Shown here piece by piece: positions 7,999 through 17,452 of a DNA stretch of 64,000 nt. The stretch lies in NCBI RefSeq assembly GCF_937951745.1, contig NZ_CALFBQ010000004.1, positions 1 to 64,000 of the forward strand, read 5' to 3'. Numbering within the stretch: the first letter of the stretch is position 1; the number at the start of each line of letters is the position of its first letter. The translations under genes and the position numbers were made by a program. The notes under the pieces are model-generated. The model saw only the letters and a list, made by a program, of their open reading frames with translations. It made no database searches and had not been told where the DNA came from. This DNA comes from an uncultured Chloroflexus sp. (GTDB lineage Bacteria > Chloroflexota > Chloroflexia > Chloroflexales > Chloroflexaceae).

Positions 7999-9084
7999 TT
8001 ACTTCGCGCCGGCCTCGCCGCGGATGAAGCGCTCGGTGAGATTGCGCGCCTCATAGTCGGTAAACTGGCGCGGCGGCGTCTTCATAAAGTAGCTGCTTGG
8101 CCCGTACAGCGCGCCGCCGATCCCGCGATCAAGTGCCAGCTTAGCACAGCGGATCGCGTCGATCACCACGCCCGCCGAATTGGGCGAATCCCACACTTCC
8201 AGCTTCAGTTCGAGATTGAGCGGCACATCGCCAAAGGTGGTGCCTTCCATGCGAATATAGCACCACTTGCGATCACCTAGCCACGGCACGTAGTCGCTCG
8301 GCCCAACGTGAACATTCTCTGCCGGCAGCTCGTAACCCAACTGTGACGTAACCGCGTTGGTCTTGCTAATCTTCTTGCTCTCGAGCCGCTCGCGTTCGAG
8401 CATATTGAGAAAGTCGGTGTTGCCGCCAAAATTCAACTGATAGGTGCGGTCAAGGCGCACGCCGCGCTCTTTGAAGAGGGTAGTCAGCACGCGATGGGTA
8501 ATGGTCGCGCCGACTTGGCTCTTGATATCGTCGCCGATGATTGGCAACCCCTTCTCTTCAAACCGCCGCCGCCAATACTCTTGGCTGGCGATAAACACTG
8601 GAATGCAGTTAATAAAGGCACAGCCGGCATCAAGTACCTGCTCGACGTACCATTTCGTTGCCATCTCGCTGCCGACCGGGAGAAAATTGACTACTACATC
8701 GGTGCCAGTCTCGCGCAGAATCCGCACAATATCGTCAGTATCGCGCTTGGATTTACGGATGACCGTGCTGAGATACTTACCGATGCCGTCGTGGGTCATG
8801 CCACGCGAGACGGGCACCCCCAGCTTGGGCACGTCGGCAAAGCGATAGGTATTGTTCGGCTCGGCGAAGATCGCCTCGGCCAGATCGCGATCGACCTTAG
8901 TATCGGCAATGTCGAACGCCGCCGAAAACTCAATGTCGCCGATGTGGTAGCCGCCGAGATTGACGTGCATCAAGCCGGGGATGTCATCGCCATCGCGGGC
9001 ATTGCGGTAGTAATGCACTCCTTGTACTAATGAAGAGGCGCAATTGCCAACGCCAATAATCGCAACCCGAATCTTCTTACTCAC
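7999..9084 (-). CDS. ino1: Inositol-3-phosphate synthase
   Basis: The enzyme converts glucose 6-phosphate to 1L-myo-inositol 1-phosphate with NAD (EC 5.5.1.4), the first step of inositol synthesis. The 361-residue length matches the compact prokaryotic form. The Rossmann loop GVGNCASS (11-18) binds NAD, and NFLPVGSE and the [12 protein letters not shown] segment are conserved in the family. Inositol phosphate feeds phosphatidylinositol-type lipids or inositol solutes; which applies here cannot be seen. A same-direction glycosyltransferase follows after a repeat. No CDP-inositol phosphotransferase lies nearby. Confidence 0.93.
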   Translation of the reverse strand: MSKKIRVAIIGVGNCASSLVQGVHYYRNARDGDDIPGLMHVNLGGYHIGDIEFSAAFDIADTKVDRDLAEAIFAEPNNTYRFADVPKLGVPVSRGMTHDGIGKYLSTVIRKSKRDTDDIVRILRETGTDVVVNFLPVGSEMATKWYVEQVLDAGCAFINCIPVFIASQEYWRRRFEEKGLPIIGDDIKSQVGATITHRVLTTLFKERGVRLDRTYQLNFGGNTDFLNMLERERLESKKISKTNAVTSQLGYELPAENVHVGPSDYVPWLGDRKWCYIRMEGTTFGDVPLNLELKLEVWDSPNSAGVVIDAIRCAKLALDRGIGGALYGPSSYFMKTPPRQFTDYEARNLTERFIRGEAGAK

Positions 9085-9677
9085 AGCGCTTCTATCCTTT
9101 CACCACTGTATCTTGAGGCAACAGCCGCAGCGTGGCGGCGTGGATCGGCTTGCCATTGTACCCCTGTCGCGCCGCTTTGTAAAATGGGTAGGTCATAGGT
9201 TCATTGTGTGAGTGCGGAGCCGCGGCGATGTCGTAGGTCTGCCGTCCAAAGCGATTTCCTTGGCTTGTGAGGATGTTGTTAATGTATAAGATCTAACCAT
9301 TAGACAAACTGTCCAATCCGATTGCCGAAAGGATTGTACCCTCTCACCGTAGCGCGAGAGATGGCAACTGGTTAGACTACTGATAGGTGCAGATGTTGCA
9401 CGCTGCCTGTGTAGGCGCAATGGCCAACACCGACGTGGCCCGGTTTGACTATGATCGTTTCGATGCTGCGATGTCGCGTTGCATTGAAGAAAAAGCCTCA
9501 CCGGGTTTGCTGCCTGCCTCACGCGTTGCGCTCTGTCTGCCCCCCCATGTGATAGAAGCCGAGAGGGAGCATACGACGCCGCCGGTCGCCAATGTGCCGC
9601 GGCGTCGTTGCCTGTTTCAGGACCATGTTCGTTCTGGCGGACCGCGTTCGTGCTTGTACTGTAAGGAGTAGGTTCTC
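9085..9677. other. Long non-coding leader region of glnA
   Basis: The 593 bases between the divergent ino1 and glnA genes hold no gene I can support. A 94-residue plus-strand frame (9387-9671) is Cys- and Arg-rich with no family signature. The length suggests promoters for both genes and possibly a structured glnA leader, but I found no hairpin or operator good enough to name. Confidence 0.5.
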
Positions 9678-11099
9678 ATGGCAATGGATGCGAAGGGCGT
9701 TATTGAGCTGATCAAAGCCAAAGGAATTCAAATTGTTGACACGCGCTTTACCGATCTCTTCGGCGGGTGGCAGCACTATTCACTGCCGGCCTCGCGGTTG
9801 ACCGAAGATATGATCCGTGAGGGGTTAGGCTTCGATGGCTCATCGATCAAGGGCTTTCAGGCAATCAACGAGAGCGATATGTTGATGGTGCCGGATCCTT
9901 CGACTGCCTTCATCGATCCGACCCTCAGTGTACCGACGCTGGTGCTGATCTGTGACATCATTGACCCGATCACGCGCCAGTCCTACAGCCGTGACCCGCG
10001 CACAGTGGCGAAGAAGGCTGAGGCGTATCTGAAGTCAACCGGCATTGCTGACACCGCTTACTTTGGGCCGGAAGCGGAATTCTTCCTCTTTAGCGACGTG
10101 CGGTTTGGCCAGAGCGCCAATCAGGGGTTCTACTACATTGACAGCCCCGAAGCGGTGTGGAACACGGGGGCGGAAGTGCCGGGGGGCAACAAGGGCTACC
10201 GCATCCGCCACAAAGAGGGCTACTTCCCGGTGCCGCCGACCGACACCTTGCAGGACATCCGCTCGGAGATGATCCTGAAGATGATGGAAATCGGGATCGA
10301 GATTGAGCTGCACCACCACGAGGTTGCGACTGCCGGCCAGTGCGAGATCGATATGCGGTTTGACTCGCTGGTCAACATGGCCGACAAGGTGCAGAAGTAC
10401 AAGTACATTGTGCGCAACGTGGCCCGCGCCCACGGCTACAGCGCAACGTTTATGCCCAAGCCGATCTTCGGCGACAACGGGTCGGGTATGCACACCCACC
10501 AGAGCTTGTGGAAGGATGGCGAGCCGCTCTTCTTTGACGAGACGCAGTACGCGCTGCTGTCGAAGACGGCGCAATACTACATTGGCGGTATTCTGAAGCA
10601 TGCGCCGGCCTTGCTGGCGATCTGTGCGCCGACCACCAACAGCTACCGGCGGCTAGTGCCCGGCTTCGAGGCCCCGATCAACCTCGTCTACTCGATGCGC
10701 AACCGCTCGGCGGCCATCCGCATCCCGACCTACAGCTCATCGCCGAAGGCCCGCCGGATCGAATTCCGCGCGCCGGATGCCATGTGCAACCCCTATCTGG
10801 CCTTTGCGGCAATGATGATGGCCGGCCTCGACGGCATCCAGAACAAGATCGAGCCACCGCCGCCGCTTGATGTGGACATCTACGAGCTGTCGCCGGAAGA
10901 GAAGGCCGATATTCGCGGTACCCCCAGCTCGCTCAACGAGGCGCTCGATGCGCTCGAGCAGGATCACGAATTCCTGCTTAAGGGCGGCGTGTTTACCACC
11001 GACCTGCTCGAAGCCTACATCGAGACCAAGCGCAAAGAGGCAGTTGGGTTGGCGTTGCGCCCGCACCCGTATGAGTTCATGATGTACTACGATGCATAA
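9678..11099 (+). CDS. glnA: Glutamine synthetase type I
   Basis: The enzyme joins ammonia to glutamate with ATP and is the main nitrogen-assimilation step. The 473 residues match class I dodecameric synthetases. Visible signatures are FDGSSIKGF near residue 52, the ATP-site run [16 protein letters not shown] near 260, and the C-terminal glutamate-binding [13 protein letters not shown]. Tyr402 in the sequence DIYELSPEE lies where GlnE adenylylates the I-beta subtype, so covalent control is possible. An AAGGAG ribosome site lies 9 bases before the ATG; a second ATG six bases downstream (9684) is less well placed. A GC-rich hairpin follows the stop. Confidence 0.97.
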   Translation: MAMDAKGVIELIKAKGIQIVDTRFTDLFGGWQHYSLPASRLTEDMIREGLGFDGSSIKGFQAINESDMLMVPDPSTAFIDPTLSVPTLVLICDIIDPITRQSYSRDPRTVAKKAEAYLKSTGIADTAYFGPEAEFFLFSDVRFGQSANQGFYYIDSPEAVWNTGAEVPGGNKGYRIRHKEGYFPVPPTDTLQDIRSEMILKMMEIGIEIELHHHEVATAGQCEIDMRFDSLVNMADKVQKYKYIVRNVARAHGYSATFMPKPIFGDNGSGMHTHQSLWKDGEPLFFDETQYALLSKTAQYYIGGILKHAPALLAICAPTTNSYRRLVPGFEAPINLVYSMRNRSAAIRIPTYSSSPKARRIEFRAPDAMCNPYLAFAAMMMAGLDGIQNKIEPPPPLDVDIYELSPEEKADIRGTPSSLNEALDALEQDHEFLLKGGVFTTDLLEAYIETKRKEAVGLALRPHPYEFMMYYDA

Positions 11100-11112
11100 T
11101 TGATTCGGTAAC

Positions 11113-11138
11113 GCCGCTGTGCCTGCGGGCACGGCGGC
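11113..11138 (+). terminator. GC-rich hairpin after glnA
   Basis: An 11-base-pair stem (GCCGCTGTGCC with GGCACGGCGGC, one G-U pair) closes a TGCG loop 13 bases after the glnA stop. There is no U-tract, so it may act as a transcript-stabilising end or a weak terminator between two convergent genes. Confidence 0.6.
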
Positions 11139-11155
11139 GCTGTGCCACTACTACC

Positions 11156-11419
11156 CTACCGCGCGCGCTTGCGTCCGCGCATGCCGATGAGCAGCAATGC
11201 GCCCAACAGCACTGTCGAGACCCCAATATAGAGTGCGGCAGCATCAATTGTGATAGCGCCACTGCGCACAAACGACCCAAAACCGGGTATCATCCACACT
11301 AGCCAGCTACAGACGATGACGGCCCGCTGTTCGATGACCGACAGCCGCGGCGTTCCCAGCGCCAGCACTGCCGTCGCTGCCCACCCAATCAAGCTAATTA
11401 AGACACCTTGCACTTCCAT
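11156..11419 (-). CDS. Small membrane protein, unknown
   Basis: This 87-residue protein has about three hydrophobic stretches (near 2-20, 27-45 and 56-78) and a basic tail GRKRAR, so it is a small integral membrane protein with the tail probably inside. The ATG at 11419 has a GGAGGA site 5 bases upstream; the open frame continues further but without a signal. It is convergent with glnA. I do not recognise the family. Confidence 0.6.
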   Translation of the reverse strand: MEVQGVLISLIGWAATAVLALGTPRLSVIEQRAVIVCSWLVWMIPGFGSFVRSGAITIDAAALYIGVSTVLLGALLLIGMRGRKRAR

Positions 11420-11577
11420 CGCTTCCTCCGTGCTGCTGCATTGCAACCACCGGCTAGCTCTCCGCTGAAACTAGCGGCAACCATCACATGCGATGGCTTT
11501 CTGTTCGCATCATAGCAGAGGAATTGGATGGTTTCAACAACTGAAACGCTGCATGATTTGTGCAAAACGTCTAAATT

Positions 11578-11865
11578 TCACAACCGAATGTAACGGATAG
11601 CAATCGCGATCACGGTAATAAACAGCACGATTAGGAGCGAGAACCGGCGCAGCGCGAGCAGGATCGGATCGGCGCGCACAATGGCTTCGGCGTCGGGGAA
11701 GAACTGCGCTAGGTGGAGCAACCCAAGCACAATGATGATCAGCGTCAGCACCAAACTGCCAGTGAGCAGCCACGCAAAGCAAAGGAGTGCCGTAATACCG
11801 GCAATGCTCCAATAGGTCAGTTGGTTGCCCATATCTGAGTCATTGCTGCGCTGCGGTTCGTCCAT
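11578..11865 (-). CDS. Small membrane protein, unknown
   Basis: This 95-residue protein has a polar N-terminus and three hydrophobic segments (about 17-35, 36-52 and 74-92) with a conserved-looking acidic link (FFPDAEAIVRADP). An AGGAG site stands 6 bases before the ATG, which supports translation. It runs in the same direction as the small membrane gene at 11156-11419 and could share its transcript. No family was recognised. Confidence 0.6.
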   Translation of the reverse strand: MDEPQRSNDSDMGNQLTYWSIAGITALLCFAWLLTGSLVLTLIIIVLGLLHLAQFFPDAEAIVRADPILLALRRFSLLIVLFITVIAIAIRYIRL

Positions 11866-12032
11866 GTGATGCTCCTAATGAAGTGATAGGGTCTCTATGA
11901 AGTATACCTAAGTTACACCATCCACGGTAGGGGCGAACATCGGTATGCGCCTACCGGTTGGTAATGAAACCGGTATACAATACCTACGTGCGCAACGCAC
12001 GCTATTTATTTTGTATCGACACTAGGCCCAAT

Positions 12033-12980
12033 ATGATCGAAGCCATCCATTTGAGCAAGCAATTCGGTGATTTTGTCGCCGTGCGCGACCTCAATCTAGT
12101 CGTCGAACCGGGTGAACTGGTTGCCCTCTTAGGGCCAAATGGCGCTGGCAAGACGACCACGGTGCGGATGCTGGCGGCGATTTTGCCGCCGAGCAGCGGG
12201 CAAGCGCGGATCTGCGGCTATGATGTGGTGCGCGAGGCGCAACGGGTGCGCGGGATGGTTGGGTTGTTAACCGAGTATCCCGGTTTGTACGGACGCATGG
12301 CGGCGCTTGAGTATTTGGCCTTTTTTGGCGCGCTGCTTGGCCTTGACCCCACTCAGTGTCGCCAGCGCAGTGAAGCGCTCTTGCGCCAATTTGGCCTGTG
12401 GGAAGTGCGTGACCGCAACTTAGAGAGTTTTTCCAAGGGCATGCGGCAAAAGATGGCGCTCATCCGCGCGATGATCCACGATCCGCCGGTGCTGTTCCTC
12501 GATGAACCAACGACCGCCATGGATCCGCAGAGCGCACGCACGGTGCGCGATGCGATCGGCGAGTTACGCGGTGCGAAGCGTAGTATTCTGCTCACCACCC
12601 ACAATCTCAGTGAAGCGGAAGAGTTGGCAGACCGAATCGCGATTATTCGCGGTGGCCAGATTATCGCTGCTGGCCCCTTCGCCGAACTGAGCCGTCAATT
12701 GCTCGGCGATCCGGCTTTTGAACTGACCTTGGCCCGGCCAGTCGATCAAGACCGAGCATTGGCAATCGCGCGTCATCTGGTGGCGGCAGAGGCGGTGGGC
12801 AATAACCGGTTAGTGTGGCAGACCGCCGAGCCGCAGTTGCTGAATCCGGTGATCTTGAACCGGCTCATTGAGGCGGGGATTGAGGTGTATAGCCTTTCTG
12901 AACAACCACGCCGGTTGGAAGACCTCTACCTGCGGATTGTGGCCGAGGATGAAGCAGCACCGACGGGAAAGAGCAGGTGA
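12033..12980 (+). CDS. ABC transporter ATP-binding protein
   Basis: This 315-residue ATPase energises the membrane protein encoded next. Walker A GPNGAGKTT is near residue 34, the signature is FSKGMRQKMAL, Walker B is LFLDEPTT and the switch His is in LLTTHNLSEAE. The domain is followed by about 90 residues typical of ABC-2 exporter ATPases (drug, antibiotic or sodium export). I used the ATG at 12033, where homology to the family begins; the frame is open back to 11958. The stop overlaps the GTG of the permease by four bases (GTGA), so the two are translationally coupled. Confidence 0.92.
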   Translation: MIEAIHLSKQFGDFVAVRDLNLVVEPGELVALLGPNGAGKTTTVRMLAAILPPSSGQARICGYDVVREAQRVRGMVGLLTEYPGLYGRMAALEYLAFFGALLGLDPTQCRQRSEALLRQFGLWEVRDRNLESFSKGMRQKMALIRAMIHDPPVLFLDEPTTAMDPQSARTVRDAIGELRGAKRSILLTTHNLSEAEELADRIAIIRGGQIIAAGPFAELSRQLLGDPAFELTLARPVDQDRALAIARHLVAAEAVGNNRLVWQTAEPQLLNPVILNRLIEAGIEVYSLSEQPRRLEDLYLRIVAEDEAAPTGKSR

Positions 12981-15250
12981 TAGTCATGAAACGATTCTCA
13001 CTCTCCCAGCCTACTACCATCAGCTCTCCCTCGCGCGCGTTGCCGGCGTGGTGGATCATTACCCGGCGCGAGTTGCGTGATACGTTGACCGATTGGCGCT
13101 TACTGACGCCAATTGCTCTGCTTTCCCTCGCGCTGCCGGCGCTGGTGGCAGCAGCGGCATTGGTGCTCATTCGTTTTGTCGGCCAAGTTGATCTGGCAAT
13201 TCAGATTATTCCGTTTGCCATTCTGTTGGTGGGATTTTTGCCAGCCGGCTTCTCGCTGATTCTTGCGCTCGAGTCATTTGCTGGCGAACGCGAGCGCAAT
13301 ACGCTCGAAACGTTGCTGGCGATGCCGCTTGGCGATCGCCAACTGTACCTCGCCAAACTGACGGCGGCGCTGGCGCTGCCACTGCTCGGTGCCTTACTCA
13401 GCCAGTTGGTGTTTGGCATGCTCTTGCAACTGTTTGCCTCAGATGTGGCCGCTGTCGCGCTTCAACCGCTGCGGCTGTTGCTGTTGCTGGCATTGGTCGT
13501 TACGATGGCGCTAGTAATGGTGAGTGGCGCAGTGATCATCTCGTCACATGTCATAACTGTTCGCGCGGCAAGTCTGCTGTCGAGCCTGATTTTGGTGCCG
13601 ATGGCGCTGGTCGTGCAACTCATTGCATTTTTCATTGTCAGCGATCGGTGGGAGGTGGTACTGGCAATCTGGTTGGGTCTAAGCGTGCTCGTGTTGCTAT
13701 TGGTGCAAATCGGGATGCGCTCGTTTAGTCGCGAAGAGTTGCTGGCCCGCGAGCAGATTCGACGACCTTGGTTTGGGCAACGTGCACGAACGCGCCGTCA
13801 GATCGAGTGGTTTGGTGGTGGATCGATCTGGATCGTTGCCCGACGTGAGTTGATAGAGATTACCCGTGACTGGCGTTCGGTAGGGTTGCTGAGTTTTCTA
13901 GCCGTTTTGATGCCTACCGGCTTGACCGCAGCGATTTACGCGATCTCTCCTCAGCTCGACGACCCGTTGACGCTTGCGCCGCTGATTCCGTTTGGCGGCG
14001 TGCTGGCCGGCTTTGTGCCGATTAGCTTTGCGCTGGTGGCGGCGCTTGAGTCGTTTGTAGGGGAGCGTGAACGCAATACGCTTGAAGCGCTCTGTGCAGC
14101 GCCCATTTCAGATCGCCAACTTTTTCTTGGCAAGTTGGTCGGTACGTTGCTGATTCCGCTGGTCACTGCTCTCATCACCCAGTACCTCTTCTACGGGCTG
14201 GTGGCGGTAAATTTTCCCGCCATGTATGCCGATGGAATGTCACTAGCTTTGCTGGGACAAATGGGATTGCTCACCATTACTGTAGCGGTCGTGCTGGTAA
14301 CCGGCGCAGTGAGTCTCTCGATCCACGCCGGCAGTATACGCGAGGCGTCGCTGCTTGCGTCGGGGATTTTGTTGCCGACGACGGTGCTGTTGCAAATTCA
14401 AGCGCCTTACTTCATTGCCCGCCGGTTTGATGTCATCTGGCTGGCGATGCTCGCGTTAGTGGTCGTGGCGATGGCCTTTTTACGGAGCGGGTTGCAAACC
14501 TTTCAGCGCGCTGCGATCTTTTCGCGCAGCCGTGAAGAGATGGGCTTACGCCGGCTCTGGTCGGTCTTTCGCTGCTTCTTCAACGAGTACCACCCGGCGG
14601 GGACGCCGCTTTATGCCTACGCTGGGTTGCCGTTTTCGCCGAAACGCTTCTATCGTTACGAGCTACCAGCGTTGCTGCGCGAATTACGTTTACCATTGGC
14701 GGTCAGTGGGTTGGCCGCAGTGGGGGGAAGTGTTTTTGGTTTTGGGAAGGCAGCAACGTGGGTGTTGCCGCCAGTCGAGCGGATGCTTGATCAGATTGCG
14801 ACCGGCCCAGCGCCATCGCTGTGGTTGGCACTGTTTGTGTTTCTCAACAACATACGGGTATCAGTCCTCTCTAATCTACTCGCGCCGTTCAGTCTAGGCG
14901 TATTTCCCTTCCTCGTGCCGGCGACGGTCTTTGCTCAGATTGGCTATGTCTGTGGGCGGCTGATCGAACGCGGCGGGGTCGGGCTTGATAGTCCGTTGAC
15001 CTTCCTTGTTGCGTATCTGTTGCCGCACGGCATCATCGAGCTGCCCACGTTTTTGCTCAGCGCCGCGTTAGGCTTGCGCATGGGTGCCGCATTGCTCACC
15101 GCGCCGGGAGAGTTTACCGTGGGCGAGAACCTACTTTGGGCAATCGCCCAAGCGACGAAGGTCTGGCTACTGCTGATTGTGCCGTTGGTGTTGGTGGCGG
15201 CGCTCATCGAAGGATTGCTTACGCCGCTCGTCATTATGTGGGCGTATTAA
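12977..15250 (+). CDS. ABC-2 permease (duplicated) fused to a SpoIIM-like membrane domain
   Basis: This 757-residue membrane protein is the partner of the upstream ATPase. Two homologous permease halves follow each other: each holds the motif ALESFxGERERNTLE followed by DRQLxLxKL, near residues 97-128 and 358-390. The remaining part, from about residue 530, matches SpoIIM/DUF95 proteins, including the hallmark LLPHGIIELPTFLLSAALGLRMG. SpoIIM proteins are normally separate and act in peptidoglycan remodelling during sporulation; in non-sporulating bacteria their role is unclear. The start is the overlapping GTG at 12977; an ATG at 12986 with GAGCAGG upstream is equally plausible. The end overlaps the convergent oxidoreductase by 17 bases. 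The cargo is unknown. Confidence 0.85.
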   Translation: MIVMKRFSLSQPTTISSPSRALPAWWIITRRELRDTLTDWRLLTPIALLSLALPALVAAAALVLIRFVGQVDLAIQIIPFAILLVGFLPAGFSLILALESFAGERERNTLETLLAMPLGDRQLYLAKLTAALALPLLGALLSQLVFGMLLQLFASDVAAVALQPLRLLLLLALVVTMALVMVSGAVIISSHVITVRAASLLSSLILVPMALVVQLIAFFIVSDRWEVVLAIWLGLSVLVLLLVQIGMRSFSREELLAREQIRRPWFGQRARTRRQIEWFGGGSIWIVARRELIEITRDWRSVGLLSFLAVLMPTGLTAAIYAISPQLDDPLTLAPLIPFGGVLAGFVPISFALVAALESFVGERERNTLEALCAAPISDRQLFLGKLVGTLLIPLVTALITQYLFYGLVAVNFPAMYADGMSLALLGQMGLLTITVAVVLVTGAVSLSIHAGSIREASLLASGILLPTTVLLQIQAPYFIARRFDVIWLAMLALVVVAMAFLRSGLQTFQRAAIFSRSREEMGLRRLWSVFRCFFNEYHPAGTPLYAYAGLPFSPKRFYRYELPALLRELRLPLAVSGLAAVGGSVFGFGKAATWVLPPVERMLDQIATGPAPSLWLALFVFLNNIRVSVLSNLLAPFSLGVFPFLVPATVFAQIGYVCGRLIERGGVGLDSPLTFLVAYLLPHGIIELPTFLLSAALGLRMGAALLTAPGEFTVGENLLWAIAQATKVWLLLIVPLVLVAALIEGLLTPLVIMWAY

Positions 15251-15719
15251 TATCGAGCACCATGATCGGTATTGTCCGCCCGGCCCGGCGGGCATAGGCG
15301 ACAAAGCCGGGATAGTAGCGCACAGCCCGTTCCCACAGTTCGAGATATTCGATGCCGGTGGCTTCGCGCGCCCAACAGGTAAAGGTGTGACCGTAGATGT
15401 TCACCTGTACCTGCGGATTAGCACGCATGTTGTAATACCAGTCGGGATGGCGATTACGGCCAAAGTTCGATGCCACCAGCACAATCCGATTGCCGTCAGG
15501 CAAGAAGAGCAACGGTGTGCGCCGTTGCGCGCCGCTGCGTGCGCCGGTGGTGATCAGAGTAAGTGTTGGGTAGACGAACGAAACAATCCCCATCCGCCCA
15601 CCGGTCAGTTGGAGCACGAGGCGGTCGAGGGGCTGGACACAGGTGCGCACAAACCATGCGCCGGGACGAGTGGCCGAAAGATGGGCGATGATCAGTTGGA
15701 AACGGCGAAAGAGACGCAT
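15234..15719 (-). CDS. Nitroreductase-family deazaflavin-dependent oxidoreductase
   Basis: This protein of 161 residues belongs to the split-barrel DDN-like family (once DUF385), many members of which use the deazaflavin F420. The core LTLITTGARSGAQRRTPLLFLPDG and the following ASNFGRNRHPDWYYNMRANP pattern are diagnostic. The ATG at 15719 was chosen because the family similarity starts just after it; the frame is open to 15983 through repeat DNA. The ribosome site is weak. No F420 biosynthesis gene is in the window, so the cofactor is open and could be FMN or haem. It overlaps the end of the permease gene. Confidence 0.8.
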   Translation of the reverse strand: MRLFRRFQLIIAHLSATRPGAWFVRTCVQPLDRLVLQLTGGRMGIVSFVYPTLTLITTGARSGAQRRTPLLFLPDGNRIVLVASNFGRNRHPDWYYNMRANPQVQVNIYGHTFTCWAREATGIEYLELWERAVRYYPGFVAYARRAGRTIPIMVLDINTPT

Positions 15720-15822
15720 AGTGACTCGCTGAGAAAATACAGAGATGGCGAATGTTAGGAGAGACGAACGATCGATCTGTCTCTTGTATGGGCTATGAGT
15801 TGGCAGATACGTATGCCACACC

Positions 15823-15932
15823 ATGATGCCATGAGGTTGAGCTTTTTGGAGCTTTTGCCCCCGGAAGGGGGCGGCGTGCCGCGCCCCTACAATATGCAAT
15901 GATGCCATGAGTTGAGCTTTTTGGGGCTTTTG
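15823..15932. repeat. Direct repeat pair flanking a GC hairpin
   Basis: A 35-base sequence beginning ATGATGCCATGAGGTTGAGC occurs at 15823-15857 and again, with two small differences, at 15899-15932. Between them sits a GC-rich stretch with CCCCCGGAAGGGGG and GCGGCGTGCCGC hairpins. The rest of this 388-base gap (15720-16107) holds no gene. Confidence 0.8.
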
Positions 15933-16107
15933 ACCGCTATAATTTGCTGATATGGCCGAGCGGACTGTGCATAGACACAACAACCGCTATGCCAACCTGT
16001 TTTTGGCGGCTACCGTTTGAGTGCTGTGATTACTTGATAAGACAAAAATCTGTTATGATACAGAGCAGTACCGATTCTCGCTGCAACCCACGCACGGAGA
16101 TCCGTTC

Positions 16108-17367
16108 ATGTCTGAGATCGCTTTCGACCACGCCGCTGCCATGCGCCGGATTATCGGCGCTTTATTTGTGACGCAGAGTTTAGCATCGGCTGCGGTTATC
16201 GCGAACATTGCGGTGAATGCAATTGCCGGCGCTCGACTGAGCGGGAATGACGCGCTGGCTGGCTTACCGGCAACGCTGATGCTCGCCGGCGCGGCGCTGT
16301 CGGCCTATCCTGCTGGCAGGGCGATGCAGCGGTTTGGCCGCCGGCCCGGCCTTATCACCGGTATGTTGTTGGGTTTGGCAGGGATGCTGGTCGATGGGAT
16401 CGCCGTGCTCAGCCACTCATTTTTGCTCTTCTTAGGCGGGCTATTTCTGGTTGGGATGGCGCGCGGGATTATTGACCAGAGCCGTTACGCGGCGGCTGAT
16501 GCGGTGCTGCCCGATCGACGGGCGGGTGCGATCAGCACGATCGTCTTTGCGGGGACGATTGGTGCGGTGGGGGGGCCGTTGTTAGTAGGGCCGTTGGGCC
16601 AGTTCGCGGCGGCGAGCGGATTGCCCGAACTCACCGGGCCAATGTTTGGCGGCGCACTATTGTTCGCACTAGCGGCGCTGATCATGTTTCTCGGTTTACG
16701 TCCCGATCCGCGCGTGCTAGCGTTGCGGGTGGCGGCACAGGCGACCACATCCTCGCCCACCCTAGCCGTGCCGGCGCGCTCGCTGCGCGCCATCTTGCGC
16801 CTGCCGCTAGTGCGGGCGGGGTTGGTGAGCATGGTGCTTGGTCAGGTTGTCATGGTGTTAGTGATGAGTGTCACCTCACTCCACATGAGCCACCATGCCC
16901 ATGGCCTTGACAGTATTTCGCTGGTGATCGGCGCTCACACCTTTGGCATGTTTGGGCTGTCAATGTTCACCGGCCGGATCGCTGATCGGCTTGGCCGTTC
17001 ATTGACCATCGTTCTCGGCGCGCTGATGTTGATTGCAGGGGCGCTGATTGCGCCGGCGTCGCTGCTGACGCCGTGGCTGGCCTTGGGGTTGTTTTTGGTG
17101 GGATTGGGATGGAACTTTTGCTACATCGCCGGATCGTCATTGTTGGCCGACGCTATTACCCCTGCCGAACGCGGTGCGGTGCAGGGGGCGAGTGATCTGC
17201 TGGTCAATCTAGGATCGGCGTTTGGTAGTCTGAGTAGCGGGTTTATTTTGGCCGGATTTGGCTATCTGATCCTCTGTCTGATTGGCGCTACGCTCAGTTT
17301 AGCGCCGCTAAGCGCGGCTATGTGGTGGGGACAGCAGACCCGCCAATTGGCGGCGGGAACTGATTGA
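16108..17367 (+). CDS. Major facilitator superfamily transporter
   Basis: This 419-residue protein has about 12 hydrophobic helices and the MFS loop motif GRAMQRFGRRPGLITG after helix 2, with a related GRIADRLGRSLTIVLG in the second half. It is a secondary transporter, probably proton-coupled. The ATG has a CGGAG site 8 bases upstream. The central loop is short (near residue 210), as in drug-efflux and sugar-efflux groups. The substrate cannot be read from the sequence. It stands alone, followed by an unrelated hydrolase. Confidence 0.88.
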   Translation: MSEIAFDHAAAMRRIIGALFVTQSLASAAVIANIAVNAIAGARLSGNDALAGLPATLMLAGAALSAYPAGRAMQRFGRRPGLITGMLLGLAGMLVDGIAVLSHSFLLFLGGLFLVGMARGIIDQSRYAAADAVLPDRRAGAISTIVFAGTIGAVGGPLLVGPLGQFAAASGLPELTGPMFGGALLFALAALIMFLGLRPDPRVLALRVAAQATTSSPTLAVPARSLRAILRLPLVRAGLVSMVLGQVVMVLVMSVTSLHMSHHAHGLDSISLVIGAHTFGMFGLSMFTGRIADRLGRSLTIVLGALMLIAGALIAPASLLTPWLALGLFLVGLGWNFCYIAGSSLLADAITPAERGAVQGASDLLVNLGSAFGSLSSGFILAGFGYLILCLIGATLSLAPLSAAMWWGQQTRQLAAGTD

Positions 17368-17452
17368 GGGTTGAGGAGTAGGCGACCCGGGTTGCGCTCT
17401 TGGCTCGGAATGATGAATATCATTCAGTTAGGAAAGGAGTTAGCTGCGCTTT

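Noticed and set aside
9387-9671. 94-residue frame just before glnA
   Set aside because: Composition and lack of any motif suggest chance; it ends 6 bases before the glnA start and has no ribosome site.
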